The position numbers and the translations under genes were made by a program. From Streptomyces fructofermentans (GTDB lineage Bacteria > Actinomycetota > Actinomycetes > Streptomycetales > Streptomycetaceae), in the NCBI RefSeq assembly GCF_014651055.1, contig NZ_BMWD01000001.1:356350-420349 (forward strand): a stretch of DNA of 64,000 bases, written 5' to 3'. The notes below the pieces were generated by a model. That model had not been told where the DNA came from. It worked only from the letters and a program-made list of their open reading frames with translations, and made no database searches. Positions 30,286-41,060 of this stretch are shown here, one piece after another (the stretch's first letter is position 1; the number at the start of each line of letters is the position of its first letter).

Positions 30286-31293
30286 ATGACTGCTTCGACT
30301 GGCCGCCGTGTCCTCCTCGCCGCCCCCCGTGGCTACTGCGCGGGTGTCGACCGTGCCGTGATCGCCGTCGAGAAGGCCCTTGAGCAGTACGGGGCCCCGA
30401 TCTACGTCCGCCACGAGATCGTCCACAACAAGTACGTGGTGCAGACCCTGGAGAAGAAGGGCGCGATCTTCGTCGAGCGGACGGCCGAGGTCCCCGAGGG
30501 GTCCATCGTCATGTTCTCCGCGCACGGCGTCGCCCCGGTCGTCCACGACGAGGCCGCGGCCGGCAGGCTCGCCACCATCGACGCCACCTGCCCGCTGGTC
30601 ACCAAGGTCCACAAGGAAGCCGTCCGCTTCGCGAGCGAGGACTACGACATCCTGCTGATCGGCCACGAGGGCCACGAGGAGGTCATCGGCACGTCCGGCG
30701 AGGCGCCCGACCACATCACCCTGGTCGACGGCCCCTCGGACGTCGCCAAGGTCGAGGTCCGCGACCCGTCCAGGGTCGTCTGGCTCTCGCAGACCACCCT
30801 CTCGGTCGACGAGACGATGGAGACGGTCGACGCCCTCAAGGAGAAGTTCCCGCAGCTCATCTCGCCGCCCAGCGACGACATCTGCTACGCCACGCAGAAC
30901 CGCCAGCTCGCGGTGAAGCAGATGGGCGAGCAGGCGGACCTCGTCATCGTCGTCGGCTCCCGGAACTCCTCCAACTCCGTACGGCTCGTCGAGGTCGCCA
31001 AGCTCGCCGGAGCGCGTGCGGCCCACCTCGTGGACTTCGCCGACGAGATCGACGAGAGCTGGCTGGAGGGCGTCACCACGGTGGGCGTCACCTCCGGGGC
31101 CTCCGTGCCCGAGATCCTCGTCGAGCAGGTTCTCGAATACCTCACGCAGCGCGGCTACGGGGACGTCGAGCTGGTGAAGGCCGCCGAGGAGTCGATCACG
31201 TTCTCGCTCCCCAAGGAACTGCGCCGCGACCTGCGCGCGGAGGCGGCCGCCCTGGTGGCGGAGCGCACCGGCAGGACCCCCTCGGCGGAGTGA
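30286..31293 (+). CDS. ispH: 4-hydroxy-3-methylbut-2-enyl diphosphate reductase
   Basis: 335 residues. The last enzyme of the MEP pathway, making IPP and DMAPP. The three conserved cluster cysteines are C18 (PRGYCAG), C102 (DATCPLV) and C200 (DDICYATQ); the [13 protein letters not shown] and SRNSSNS motifs are present. The leaderless ATG at 30286 is preferred over one at 30277, which overlaps the -10. The oxygen-sensitive [4Fe-4S] enzyme is common to actinomycetes. Confidence 0.96.
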   Translation: MTASTGRRVLLAAPRGYCAGVDRAVIAVEKALEQYGAPIYVRHEIVHNKYVVQTLEKKGAIFVERTAEVPEGSIVMFSAHGVAPVVHDEAAAGRLATIDATCPLVTKVHKEAVRFASEDYDILLIGHEGHEEVIGTSGEAPDHITLVDGPSDVAKVEVRDPSRVVWLSQTTLSVDETMETVDALKEKFPQLISPPSDDICYATQNRQLAVKQMGEQADLVIVVGSRNSSNSVRLVEVAKLAGARAAHLVDFADEIDESWLEGVTTVGVTSGASVPEILVEQVLEYLTQRGYGDVELVKAAEESITFSLPKELRRDLRAEAAALVAERTGRTPSAE

Positions 31294-31322
31294 CTGTCCG
31301 TCGTACGACGTAACGTAGAGCC

Positions 31323-32069
31323 ATGCAGATCTTCGGTGTGGACATCGGCGGTTCAGGGATCAAGGGCGCGCCCGTGGACCTGGACCGCGGCGACCTGGCG
31401 GAGGAGCGCTACAAGGTGCTCACGCCGCATCCCGCGACCCCAGAGGCGGTCGCCGACGGCGTCAAGGAGGTCGTCGGGCACTTCGGCTGGACCGGTCCGG
31501 TCGGCATCACCTTCCCCGGCGTGGTGACCGGCGGCTCCACGATCCGTACCGCGGCCAACGTGGACAAGAGCTGGATCGACACGGACGCGCGCGCCCTGTT
31601 CGGGGAGCGGCTGGACGGACTTCCGATCACCGTCCTCAACGACGCGGACGCGGCGGGCGTCGCCGAGATGCAGTTCGGCGCGGGCCGGGACCGGCGGGGC
31701 ACCGTCTTCCTCCTCACCTTCGGTACGGGAATCGGCAGCGCCCTCTTCATGGACGGCCTGCTCGTGCCGAACACGGAGCTGGGCCACCTGGAGCTGAACG
31801 GCCACGACGCCGAGAAGCACGCCTCCACCAAGGCCAAGGAGGACCACGACCTCAGCTGGGAGCACTGGGCCCACCGCGTCCAGAAGTACCTGGCCCATCT
31901 GGAGATGCTCTTCTCGCCCGAGCTCTTCATCATCGGCGGCGGTGTCAGCCGAAAGGCCCAGAAGTTCCTGCCGCTGATCGAGGGGATCAGGGCGGAGATC
32001 GTGCCGGCGCAGCTCCAGAACAACGCCGGGATCGTGGGCGCGGCGATGCGGGCGGCCAAGGCGGAGTAG
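31323..32069 (+). CDS. ppgK: Polyphosphate glucokinase (ROK family)
   Basis: 248 residues. Phosphorylates glucose using polyphosphate or ATP. Motifs: [13 protein letters not shown] (phosphate 1), [11 protein letters not shown] (catalytic Asp), [11 protein letters not shown] (phosphate 2) and ELGHLELNG. The lysine-rich stretch [18 protein letters not shown] is typical of PpgK. TAACGT (31311-31316) ends 6 nt before the ATG, so the message is probably leaderless. The gene lies 29 bp after ispH. Confidence 0.95.
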   Translation: MQIFGVDIGGSGIKGAPVDLDRGDLAEERYKVLTPHPATPEAVADGVKEVVGHFGWTGPVGITFPGVVTGGSTIRTAANVDKSWIDTDARALFGERLDGLPITVLNDADAAGVAEMQFGAGRDRRGTVFLLTFGTGIGSALFMDGLLVPNTELGHLELNGHDAEKHASTKAKEDHDLSWEHWAHRVQKYLAHLEMLFSPELFIIGGGVSRKAQKFLPLIEGIRAEIVPAQLQNNAGIVGAAMRAAKAE

Positions 32070-32137
32070 CGGTGGCGACCGGGTCTCCCGGTCGCTCCCG
32101 GCGGTTCCGTCGGGACGGTCGGGGGTCCGTGGGCTTG

Positions 32138-32154
32138 CGGGGCCGCAGGCCCCG
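32138..32154. terminator. Short hairpin after ppgK
   Basis: CGGGGCC-GCA-GGCCCCG, a perfect 7-bp stem in the 213-bp gap between ppgK and the convergent membrane gene. The following bases repeat GGCCCGTGGCCGTCCG twice with small differences. Confidence 0.5.
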
Positions 32155-32282
32155 TGGCCGTCCGAGGCCCGTGGCCGTCCGGAGCCCGGGGCTCCTGAGT
32201 CGGCTGTTGGCCCGTGTGCACCCGGGGCTTCCGGTTCTGTCCGCCGGTGGGCCCCGGACCGGGGCCCGCGCCGCCGCCGCGC

Positions 32283-32873
32283 TCAGGCGGTCCGGCGGCG
32301 CGGCTGGGCCACCGAGGCCGCCGCGCGGCGCTGGGCGGCACGGCGGCGGCTCATCTGCCGCACCTTCCGGACGACCACGATGAGCCCGGCGACCAGCGTG
32401 CCGCCGTACAGCCAGCCCGCGTGCGTCGCCAATGCCGTGACCAGCCCCATCAGCCGGCCGCCGACGCCTCCCGCGCCGTCCGCGAGGGGCAGCAGGCCGA
32501 CGGCGAAGGCGATCGGAACGGCCACGACGGCCGTGACGAGGTCGGCCCGCCGCACCCATACCGCGGTGAGCGCGCAGACCGGCAGGAACAGCACGCCGTA
32601 GACGACGAGCGAACCCCCGAACAGCAGCAGGTCGAGGCAGGCCAGCGCGACCATCGACGCGGCGCTGAACAAGCCGCCGCCGAGCCCTGTCAGCCGGGGG
32701 TTGGGGAATCTGCGCACCGCGTTCGCGAGCGGTGATCCGGTGGGCGCGGTCCGCGGGGCGCCGGCGCCGCTCTGCCGGGCGGTGCGGGCTCCGTCGCGCC
32801 CTGCCTGCGGGGGGAGGGGCGTGCCGCGTCGCTGCGGCTGTGACTGGGGGGGACGCGTCCTGTGTTGCTCCAC
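32283..32873 (-). CDS. Small integral membrane protein (DUF6542-like)
   Basis: 196 residues. A basic Pro/Gln/Arg-rich cytoplasmic N-terminus (1-55) is followed by about four membrane segments (roughly 65-85, 88-105, 112-132, 145-165) and a strongly basic C-terminal tail (RKVRQMSRRRAAQRRAAA). Function unknown; the family label is from memory of Streptomyces orthologues next to ppgK. GTG start with a weak ribosome binding site. Confidence 0.78.
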   Translation of the reverse strand: MEQHRTRPPQSQPQRRGTPLPPQAGRDGARTARQSGAGAPRTAPTGSPLANAVRRFPNPRLTGLGGGLFSAASMVALACLDLLLFGGSLVVYGVLFLPVCALTAVWVRRADLVTAVVAVPIAFAVGLLPLADGAGGVGGRLMGLVTALATHAGWLYGGTLVAGLIVVVRKVRQMSRRRAAQRRAAASVAQPRRRTA

Positions 32874-33074
32874 CGGTCCAACTTAGGTCGGGTTATGTGG
32901 GTAATGGCCCGCGAGACACGCGCTTTGGCCGACCTTGGCCAAGCGTTCGATACGTCGCCGGTGCGAGGCGCGGCACGCCGTAGACTGGTGGATCGGCCCG
33001 CGCATCACGCAGAAGGCCCCCGGGCCCACCCCGCCCCAGTCCTCCCACCTCACTCACGTACGGGAAGTCGCAAC

Positions 33075-34163
<1,089 letters not shown>

Positions 34164-34213
34164 GCGGGTTGGTTGCCGCGAACCGGCCGCTTCATCGAAG
34201 AGGCCGGTCAAGC

Positions 34214-34239
34214 GGGTCGGACTCGGGTGAGTCCGGCCC
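34214..34239. terminator. Bidirectional hairpin
   Basis: An 11-bp stem with one G-T pair (34214-34224 and 34229-34239) and a GGGT loop, downstream of ychF and facing the convergent membrane hydrolase gene. Confidence 0.7.
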
Positions 34240-34357
34240 CTGCCGCGTCTCCTTGCCGGCCTGGTGCCGACTCGGCCGCGGCGGGGTGGAGCAGGCTTCT
34301 CCGGGTCGGGGCCGTGTGCTGCCGACCGTGCGCGTCGCCGTGGCGCATCGGGTGTCG

Positions 34358-36793
34358 TCAGTCGCCGGCCGCCCCGCCCGGTGAGGGTGCCGGCGCGGGC
34401 GTGGGCGTGGGGCGCCGCGGAGGAGGGGGGACCGGTGCCGGGGCGGCGGCCAGTGCTCGGAGCATGTCCCGGCGGACGGCCGCGATCCTGGGGTCACGCC
34501 GGTAGCCGTTGTGCCGTTCCAGCGGCCAGAAGACGGGCTGGGCGCGGGTGCGGGCGTGCGAGCCCTCCGCGTCGGGGTCCAGCGGGTCCACGCCGTCGGC
34601 CCACTCCCTGTCCACGCCCTCGACACCGGTCGGGCCGGCGAGCAGGTCGGTCCCGCGGTGGATGTTGACCCAGGCGCCGAGCCGAAGGGTGCCGCTGCCG
34701 CCGGAGCCGTCGCCGTGGACGAGCGCGTCCAGCGACTCGGCCGTGACATAGCCCGGGTAGTGGCGCGCGAACACCGTGCCGATCGGGCTGCCGGTCGTCA
34801 GCAGGGCGATGCGCGGGCGCAGTTCCGCCGGGATCTGCCACAGCGCGGCCACGGCGATCACCGACCCCATGGACTGCGCGTGCAGCAGGACCCGCGTACG
34901 GCTGTCGGACGCGAGCAGGTACTCGATGCGGTGCACGAGTTCGGGTACGGTCCGCACGGTCCAGGCGGCCGGTGCGAACGGGTGGGCGGCGCGCGGCCAG
35001 AAGACGCCGAAGGCCCAGGCGATGCCGGTGTTCCGGCGCATCTCCGGGCGGAGCGCGACCGCGCGTACGGCGAGCACCGCGACCGCGACGAGGGCGATCA
35101 GGGCCAGGGCGCCCAGGGTGGTGAGCTGCTTGAGCGTGTCGCTCGTGGTCCGGCGGACGCTCGTCGTCAGTGAGCCGTCGCCGACCCAGTTCGCCAGATA
35201 CATCGTCACGACGAGGGCCACGATGAGGGAGGCCAGCGCGGCGAGGCCCTGGTCGTACCAGTCCAGCCCGTCTTCGCCCACGTTCCGGGCCCATTTGATC
35301 TCGCTCCGATGCTGCCGGTCCTCGTCCTCCTCGCCCGGCCGCGCGGCCTCGGCCCCGGGCCTGCGCCTCCAGGCCTTCCACGACGCGTTGACCGCGGCGG
35401 CGCAGCCGCCCAGCACCACGACCAGCGGGAAGGCCGCGGCGATCACGCGTACGGCCCGGGGGAGTTCGGTCGCGTACGGGTCTCCGTCAGGGGTGAGCCA
35501 GCCCTGCGCCCACAGGGAGAAGGCGGCCGTGTAGAGCCACCCGATGAAGCACGCCAGGACGGCGACCACGGGTCCCAGGAGCCCGTACAGCGACGTCCTG
35601 CCCGCGCGGTCGCGGTCCCTGAGGTACATCACCAGGCACGCGACGACCATCAGGAGCACCCCCACGCCCTGGGCGATCACGACGTCGTTCGCCTCCGCGC
35701 CCATCCCCGGCAGCATCCGCGAGAGGCCGCGCGCCGCCTGCCAGTCCCGTTCGAGCAGCGCGCAGTAGAGCATCGCGGACCCCGTCACCGCGAGGCACAC
35801 CGAGAGGGTGGTGCGCCGGTGGTTCAGCGGCCACCACCTCGACCACGCCCGCCCTCTGAACCAGGGCCCGTCGGCCACCACCAGCGCCGCGAGCAGCAGG
35901 ATCAGCACGAAGAGCACCAGGCCGGCCGCCGCCGCGTCCCGCCGCAGGTCGTACTGGAGCGCGGGGACGATCACCAGCATCGCGACCGTGAGCAGCCCGG
36001 CGCACAGGTGCTGCGAAGTCAGGCCCTCGGCCCGCCGGTTGTACTCCCAGAAGCCGCGCACCTCCAGCGGCCGGCGCACCCTGCCGGGCTCCCGGGCCCG
36101 CGACTCGTCCTCCCGGTCCAGTCTCCGGTGGGCCGCGCCGTCCACGGTCTTCAGGACAGGCCGGTACTCCTTCTTGGCGTCCCGCGCGCTGAAGGCCATC
36201 ACCGCTCCGACGAGCAGCGGCACCAGGGCCGCGAGGGTCAGCCCGGGTCCCGTGCCCACGTCGCGGGCGGCCACGACCATCGGGTTCTCCGCACCGCACG
36301 CGGAGTGCTCCGGCGCCCCGCACTGCCACACGACCTGGTCCATGGCGGCCTGCCCGAACACGCCCACCAGCATCACCGTCAGCGAGAGTCCGAGCAGGCG
36401 CGCGCCGAAGTCGTACAACGCGCCCGGCACCCTGCTGTGCCGAGGAAGCCTGGGCTGCATCCAGGTCACCAGGTTGATCAGCAGGAAGGGCAGCAACAGC
36501 AGCCACATCGCGCGGCCCGCGCCACCGATCGTCAGGCGGTTCCAGTCGTAGACCTGGCGCTCCACGTGAGGCCCGGGGGCACGGCCCGTCCCGCCGGACC
36601 CGTCCGCCCCGCCGGACCCGTCCGGCTCGTCCCCGTCGTCCGCCCCGGCCGTGCCGTACCAGCCCGCGCCCTCGTCCCCGCTGATCCGCCGGACGTCGGG
36701 CGGTTCCAGCGCCTCCGCCCGGTCCACCAGGCCGATGCCCGGCACGACCAGCTCGACCAGGCGGGTCTCCGGGGCCTGTGATCCGTTGTCCAT
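34358..36793 (-). CDS. Polytopic membrane protein with split alpha/beta-hydrolase-like fold
   Basis: 811 residues, no named family recognised. Residues 13-21 (VELVVPGIG, with [13 protein letters not shown] after) resemble the first strand and oxyanion loop of lipase-like hydrolases. Then about ten hydrophobic segments (95-112, 132-150, 185-202, 262-280, 288-308, 330-348, 372-392, 405-428, 448-468, 515-538, 560-582) are inserted. The fold seems to resume with [10 protein letters not shown] (nucleophile S641), WVNIHRGTD (D716) and RHNGYRRDP (H761), a plausible catalytic triad. The elbow is A-Q-S-M-G, not G-x-S-x-G. The C-terminus is Pro-rich. Catalysis is inferred. Confidence 0.7.
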   Translation of the reverse strand: MDNGSQAPETRLVELVVPGIGLVDRAEALEPPDVRRISGDEGAGWYGTAGADDGDEPDGSGGADGSGGTGRAPGPHVERQVYDWNRLTIGGAGRAMWLLLLPFLLINLVTWMQPRLPRHSRVPGALYDFGARLLGLSLTVMLVGVFGQAAMDQVVWQCGAPEHSACGAENPMVVAARDVGTGPGLTLAALVPLLVGAVMAFSARDAKKEYRPVLKTVDGAAHRRLDREDESRAREPGRVRRPLEVRGFWEYNRRAEGLTSQHLCAGLLTVAMLVIVPALQYDLRRDAAAAGLVLFVLILLLAALVVADGPWFRGRAWSRWWPLNHRRTTLSVCLAVTGSAMLYCALLERDWQAARGLSRMLPGMGAEANDVVIAQGVGVLLMVVACLVMYLRDRDRAGRTSLYGLLGPVVAVLACFIGWLYTAAFSLWAQGWLTPDGDPYATELPRAVRVIAAAFPLVVVLGGCAAAVNASWKAWRRRPGAEAARPGEEDEDRQHRSEIKWARNVGEDGLDWYDQGLAALASLIVALVVTMYLANWVGDGSLTTSVRRTTSDTLKQLTTLGALALIALVAVAVLAVRAVALRPEMRRNTGIAWAFGVFWPRAAHPFAPAAWTVRTVPELVHRIEYLLASDSRTRVLLHAQSMGSVIAVAALWQIPAELRPRIALLTTGSPIGTVFARHYPGYVTAESLDALVHGDGSGGSGTLRLGAWVNIHRGTDLLAGPTGVEGVDREWADGVDPLDPDAEGSHARTRAQPVFWPLERHNGYRRDPRIAAVRRDMLRALAAAPAPVPPPPRRPTPTPAPAPSPGGAAGD

Positions 36794-36944
36794 GGCAGAT
36801 CACAGTGAGGGGCGCGGACGCCGCTCACAATGCGTCAAAAGTACGAGACCTGGAGTGACGGCCGCCGTTCCGGTTCCCGGGGTGCTGTCGGTGCCTCGTG
36901 GAAGGATGTCCGCTCATCGCGGCGTACGGCACACGAGGGGCGTC

Positions 36945-39497
36945 ATGGCGCAGGGCGGAAGGGCCGAAGGAGCCGACCGAGCCGTCGAGGCCGACGAGGC
37001 GCGCGGGCCCGTACCGGTGGGGCGCGGGGCGCGTCGGCTGGTCACGCGGGCCGAGCGGCTGCACGGGATGGCGCGGGACGTGCTGGCCGACCACGCCCGG
37101 GCGGTGGACGAGGTGCGCACGGCCCTCGCGCCGCTCGTGGCGGACCTGGTCCGCGAGGAGCTGGAGGGCATCCCGGTCGCCCGCCTGAAGGACGTGACGG
37201 AGGGGCGGCTGCGGCTCGGAGCGCTGGAGACGGCGGGACTCGGCAGCGTACGAGCGGTGTTCGAGGCGGGCCGCCACGAGTTGCGGCAGATACCGGGTGT
37301 CGGGGCGCAGACCGCGGACCAGGCGCTCGCGGCCGCCCGGCAGATCGCGCGGGCGGTCGAGGAGACCGTGTCCGTGCGGATCGACGTCGACCGGCCGGAG
37401 CCGCGGACCACCGCCCTCGTCGTCGCCCTGCGCCGGCTGGTCGAGGCCGGCCCGGAGCTGCGCCGCGCGGTGGACGCCGCGACGGAGATCGACCGGAGGG
37501 CCAAGGCACTGCTCCCGGCGGCCGGGCCCGCCACGGGGCGGCTGCGGATGCTCCTCGCGGGCGGCGCCCGGCGCGCGGGCGCCCTCGCCGCCGTCGGCGA
37601 GCTGCGCGCCCTCACCGCCGGCGCCTTCGCCCGCGGGGTGCCGATGCTGCTCGCCCAGGCCTCCACCGACCTGCTGCGGGAGTCGGCGTCCCACGCCGAG
37701 GCGTGGGTGGACTTCGAACTGCGGTCCACCGAGTACTACAGCCAGCTCGCCGAGGTCGCAGGCAGCGTGCCCGACACCGCGGCGGCCGAGGGCTTCCTGC
37801 CGGCCGAGGTCGCAGAGCGCGTGCACGCGCAGGGCCTGGACGACACCCACCGCCGGGTGTCGCTGCGCGGCTACCAGTCCTTCGGCGCGCGATTCGCGCT
37901 GGCCCAGCGCAGGGTCGTCCTCGGCGACGAGATGGGCCTCGGCAAGACCATCCAGGCCGTCGCGGTGCTCGCCCACCTCGCGGCCGGCGGCCACCGGCAC
38001 TTCATCGTGGTGTGCCCCGCGAGCGTCCTGATCAACTGGACGCGGGAGATCCGCGCCCGCAGCACCCTGCGCCCGGTGCCCGTGCACGGGCCCGGCCGGC
38101 AGGACGCGTACGCCGAGTGGCGCGAGCGCGGCGGGGTCGCGGTCACCACGTTCGACGTGCTGCACAGCCTGCCCGCCCCCACTCGCGGATCCGCCGGCGC
38201 CCCGGCCGCGCTCGTCGTCGACGAGGCCCACTACGTCAAGAACCCGCAGGCCCGCCGCTCCCGCGCGGTCGCGCGGTGGGCCGACGGCTGCGAGCGCGTC
38301 CTGTTCCTCACGGGGACCCCGATGGAGAACCGGGTCGAGGAGTTCCGCAGTCTCGTCCGCTACCTCCGGCCCGAGCTGGTGCCGACGATCCAGGGCAGTG
38401 ACGCGGTGGCGGGGCCGGACACGTTCCGCCGGTCCGTCGCCCCCGCCTACCTGCGGCGCAACCAGCAGGACGTGCTCACCGAACTGCCCGCGCTCGTCCA
38501 GGTCGACGAGTGGGAGGAGTTCGGCGCCGCCGACCGTGCCGCGTACCACGAGGCGGTCGCCGCGGGGAACTTCATGGCGATGCGCAGGGCCGCGTACGCG
38601 CACCCCGGGAGCTCGGCCAAGCTCCAGCGGCTGCGCGAACTGGTCGCGGAGGCGGCCGCGAACGAGTTGAAGGTCGTCGTCTTCTCCTACTTCCGGGACG
38701 TCCTGGCCACGGTTCAGCAGACGCTCGACCCGGGGGCGCCCGGCGACGGGACGGACGGCACCGCGACGGACGGCACAGGGGCGCCCGGCGGAGGGGCGCC
38801 CGGCGGAGGAGCCGGCGGCACCGGGTCGGCGGGCGGCGGCGGGCACGCTACCGGGGCGGACGGCACGAAGGCGGACGGTGCCCCGGCACACGCCACGGGG
38901 CCGCACGGCACGCAGGCGGACGCCGCGGAGGCGCACGCCACGGAGGCGCACGCCACAGAGGCGGACGCCACGGAGGTGCACGACGCGGAGGCGGACGGCA
39001 CCGGGGCGGAGGGCGCGGGAGCGCGCGGTGCGGCCGTGCGGGGCGCGAAGGTGCTCGGGCCGCTGGCCGGAGGTGTCCCGGCCGGCCGCAGGCAGCAGTT
39101 GGTCGACGAGTTCACGGCCGCGCCCGGCCACGCCGTGCTGCTGTGCCAGATCGAGGCCGGTGGCATCGGCCTCAACCTGCAGGCCGCCTCCGTGGTGATC
39201 CTGTGCGAACCGCAGGTCAAGCCCACTCTGGAGCACCAGGCCGTGGCCCGCGCCCACCGCATGGGCCAGGTCCGCCCGGTGCAGGTGCACCGCCTGCTCG
39301 TCACGGACAGCGTCGACGACAGGCTGCTCCACATCCTGGAGAGCAAGACCCGGCTCTTCGACGTGTACGCCCGCCGCAGTGATGTCGCCGAGGCGACACC
39401 GGACGCCGTCGACGTGTCGGACGGCACCCTGGCGCGCCGGATCGTCGAGGAGGAGCAGCAGCGCCTGGCCGCCGCGTCCCCGCCCGCCGGAGGCTGA
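36945..39497 (+). CDS. SNF2-family DEAD/DEAH helicase with HhH and low-complexity insertion
   Basis: 850 residues from the ATG at 36945 (GAGGGG upstream). A helix-hairpin-helix (RQIPGVGAQTADQAL, 114-128) is followed by a helical region, then the SNF2 ATPase: GDEMGLGKT at 327-335, VVDEAHYVKN at 424-433 and LTGTPMENR. Motif V is QIEAGGIGLNLQ and motif VI is QAVARAHRMGQ. Residues about 597-703, just before motif V, are a Gly/Ala/Thr/Asp/His repeat insertion. It probably remodels protein-DNA complexes; the exact role is unknown. A 45-bp duplication covers the stop codon. Confidence 0.88.
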   Translation: MAQGGRAEGADRAVEADEARGPVPVGRGARRLVTRAERLHGMARDVLADHARAVDEVRTALAPLVADLVREELEGIPVARLKDVTEGRLRLGALETAGLGSVRAVFEAGRHELRQIPGVGAQTADQALAAARQIARAVEETVSVRIDVDRPEPRTTALVVALRRLVEAGPELRRAVDAATEIDRRAKALLPAAGPATGRLRMLLAGGARRAGALAAVGELRALTAGAFARGVPMLLAQASTDLLRESASHAEAWVDFELRSTEYYSQLAEVAGSVPDTAAAEGFLPAEVAERVHAQGLDDTHRRVSLRGYQSFGARFALAQRRVVLGDEMGLGKTIQAVAVLAHLAAGGHRHFIVVCPASVLINWTREIRARSTLRPVPVHGPGRQDAYAEWRERGGVAVTTFDVLHSLPAPTRGSAGAPAALVVDEAHYVKNPQARRSRAVARWADGCERVLFLTGTPMENRVEEFRSLVRYLRPELVPTIQGSDAVAGPDTFRRSVAPAYLRRNQQDVLTELPALVQVDEWEEFGAADRAAYHEAVAAGNFMAMRRAAYAHPGSSAKLQRLRELVAEAAANELKVVVFSYFRDVLATVQQTLDPGAPGDGTDGTATDGTGAPGGGAPGGGAGGTGSAGGGGHATGADGTKADGAPAHATGPHGTQADAAEAHATEAHATEADATEVHDAEADGTGAEGAGARGAAVRGAKVLGPLAGGVPAGRRQQLVDEFTAAPGHAVLLCQIEAGGIGLNLQAASVVILCEPQVKPTLEHQAVARAHRMGQVRPVQVHRLLVTDSVDDRLLHILESKTRLFDVYARRSDVAEATPDAVDVSDGTLARRIVEEEQQRLAAASPPAGG

Positions 39498-39572
39498 CGC
39501 GCGCCCGCGGCGACCGCCCGCGCCCCGACCGCCGGAGGCTGACGCGCGCCCGCGGCGACCGCCCGCGCCCCG
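39486..39572. repeat. 45-bp tandem duplication spanning the helicase stop codon
   Basis: GCCGGAGGCTGACGCGCGCC begins at 39486 and again at 39531; the copies are identical for 42 bases. The first copy contains the helicase TGA at 39495-39497. The rest of 39498-39660 holds no gene. Confidence 0.9.
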
Positions 39573-39660
39573 CCCGCCCCCGGCCCAGGCCTCCGCGGGG
39601 TCGTCTTCGCCCGGATCGGCACACCCCGCCCCGCTCAAGCCCTCGGCTCAAGCTCCTGGC

Positions 39661-40767
39661 TCAAGCCCCCGCGAGGCCCGTCTTCGCGCCGGCCCCGCAC
39701 AACGGCACCACCGCGGTGCGCGACCCCAGCACGCCGTCGCGCACCGCGGCCCAGCACGCCACGCCCGTCGACTCGACGTACAGCCCCTGCGAGGCCAGGT
39801 CGCTCTGGGCGTGCCGGATGCGGTCCTCGGTCACCGTGAGGAAGGTGCCTCCCGACTCGCGCACCGCCCGCAGGATCTGCCGGGCGCGCGGCGGGCGCGG
39901 GATCGCGATGCCCTCGGCGAAGGTCGGCGCCGCCGGGGTGACCCCGACGAGGTCGTCCGCGCCCTCGTCCCAGGCATGGGCGAGCGGGGCGACGGCGGCG
40001 GCCTGGACCGCGTACAGCGCGGGGCGCCGGTCGATGAGGCCGGCCGCGTGCAGTTCGGCCACCGCGAGTGCCGCGCCGAGCAGCAGCGTGCCGTTGCCGA
40101 CGGGCAGGACGAGCACCTCGGGCAGGCGTCCGCCGAGGTCCTCCCACACCTCGTGGACGTACGTCTTCGTGCCGTGCAGGAAGTAGGGGTTGAAGACGTG
40201 GCTGGCGTAGAAGGTCCCCTCCTCGTCGGCCGCCTCCCGGGCCGCCAGGGCCGCCGCCTCCCGGTCGCCCCCGACCACTTCCAGCCGGGCGCCGTGCGCC
40301 CCGATCTGCTCCAGCTTCTTCGCGGAGGTCCCCTCGGGAACGTAGACGGTGCACGGGAGTTGGGCCCGCGCGCAGTACGCGGCGACCGCCGTGCCCGCGT
40401 TGCCGCTGCTGTCCGCGACGACCTGCCGGGGTCCCAGCCGCAGGGCGAGTCCGGCGAGCAGGACGGCCCCGCGGTCCTTGAAGGACAGCGTCGGCATGAG
40501 GAAGTCGAGTTTGGCCGAAACCCCGTCCTTCAGCGGGACCAGTGGAGTGCGCCCCTCGCCGAGCGACACCGGGGGAGCGGGCAGCGGCAGGCACTCCGCG
40601 TACCGCCACAGTGAATTCACGCGTCCGGCAAGGGACTTGAGGGAGGCGGGAGTCGGCGCGAAGTCCAGGTCGAGCGGGCCGCGGCAGACCGGGCAGCACC
40701 ACGCGAGCGATTCCGCGGAAACGCGCGTGCCGTCCACCGGGCAGAAACAATCCGGCAATGGAGTCAT
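39661..40767 (-). CDS. Threonine-synthase-like PLP-dependent enzyme
   Basis: 368 residues, fold-type II PLP enzyme. The N-terminal zinc-ribbon-like part has C7, C9, C24, C25 and C28. K97 in LSFKDRGA is the PLP lysine, SSGNAG (120-125) binds phosphate, and GNGTLLLG forms the PLP phosphate loop. Closest in pattern to threonine synthases that carry a zinc ribbon; the last step of threonine synthesis or a dehydratase-type reaction are both possible. It is unlinked to other threonine genes here. Confidence 0.82.
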   Translation of the reverse strand: MTPLPDCFCPVDGTRVSAESLAWCCPVCRGPLDLDFAPTPASLKSLAGRVNSLWRYAECLPLPAPPVSLGEGRTPLVPLKDGVSAKLDFLMPTLSFKDRGAVLLAGLALRLGPRQVVADSSGNAGTAVAAYCARAQLPCTVYVPEGTSAKKLEQIGAHGARLEVVGGDREAAALAAREAADEEGTFYASHVFNPYFLHGTKTYVHEVWEDLGGRLPEVLVLPVGNGTLLLGAALAVAELHAAGLIDRRPALYAVQAAAVAPLAHAWDEGADDLVGVTPAAPTFAEGIAIPRPPRARQILRAVRESGGTFLTVTEDRIRHAQSDLASQGLYVESTGVACWAAVRDGVLGSRTAVVPLCGAGAKTGLAGA

Positions 40768-40790
40768 ATCCGCAGGTTAGATGCACCGGT

Positions 40791-40809
40791 TCATGACGGA
40801 CTGTCATGA
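40791..40809. promoter_or_regulatory. Palindrome in the divergent gap
   Basis: TCATGAC-GGACT-GTCATGA, perfect 7-bp arms, between the divergent PLP enzyme (24 bp from its start) and the secreted protease. It could control either gene. Confidence 0.55.
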
Positions 40810-41060
40810 CTGCGGCATGGCGGGCGCGTTACGTCTGCGCACGGCTCTTGTGCAATTCCTCTGGAAGCCCCAATCTTTCGGCTGAGCGCAGGGATCGGTT
40901 CCGTGCTCATTTGGCATGGACCTGCCATTTCTGCGCGTGTGCGACCGCACGACCCACGGCCCACGGCCCCGTACCGCTCCCGAGCGGTCGTGCCGTGCCC
41001 GTGAGTGCCCCGTCCGCACCACCCCCCACCAGCGCACCACCGATCGAGAAGGATCCCCAG

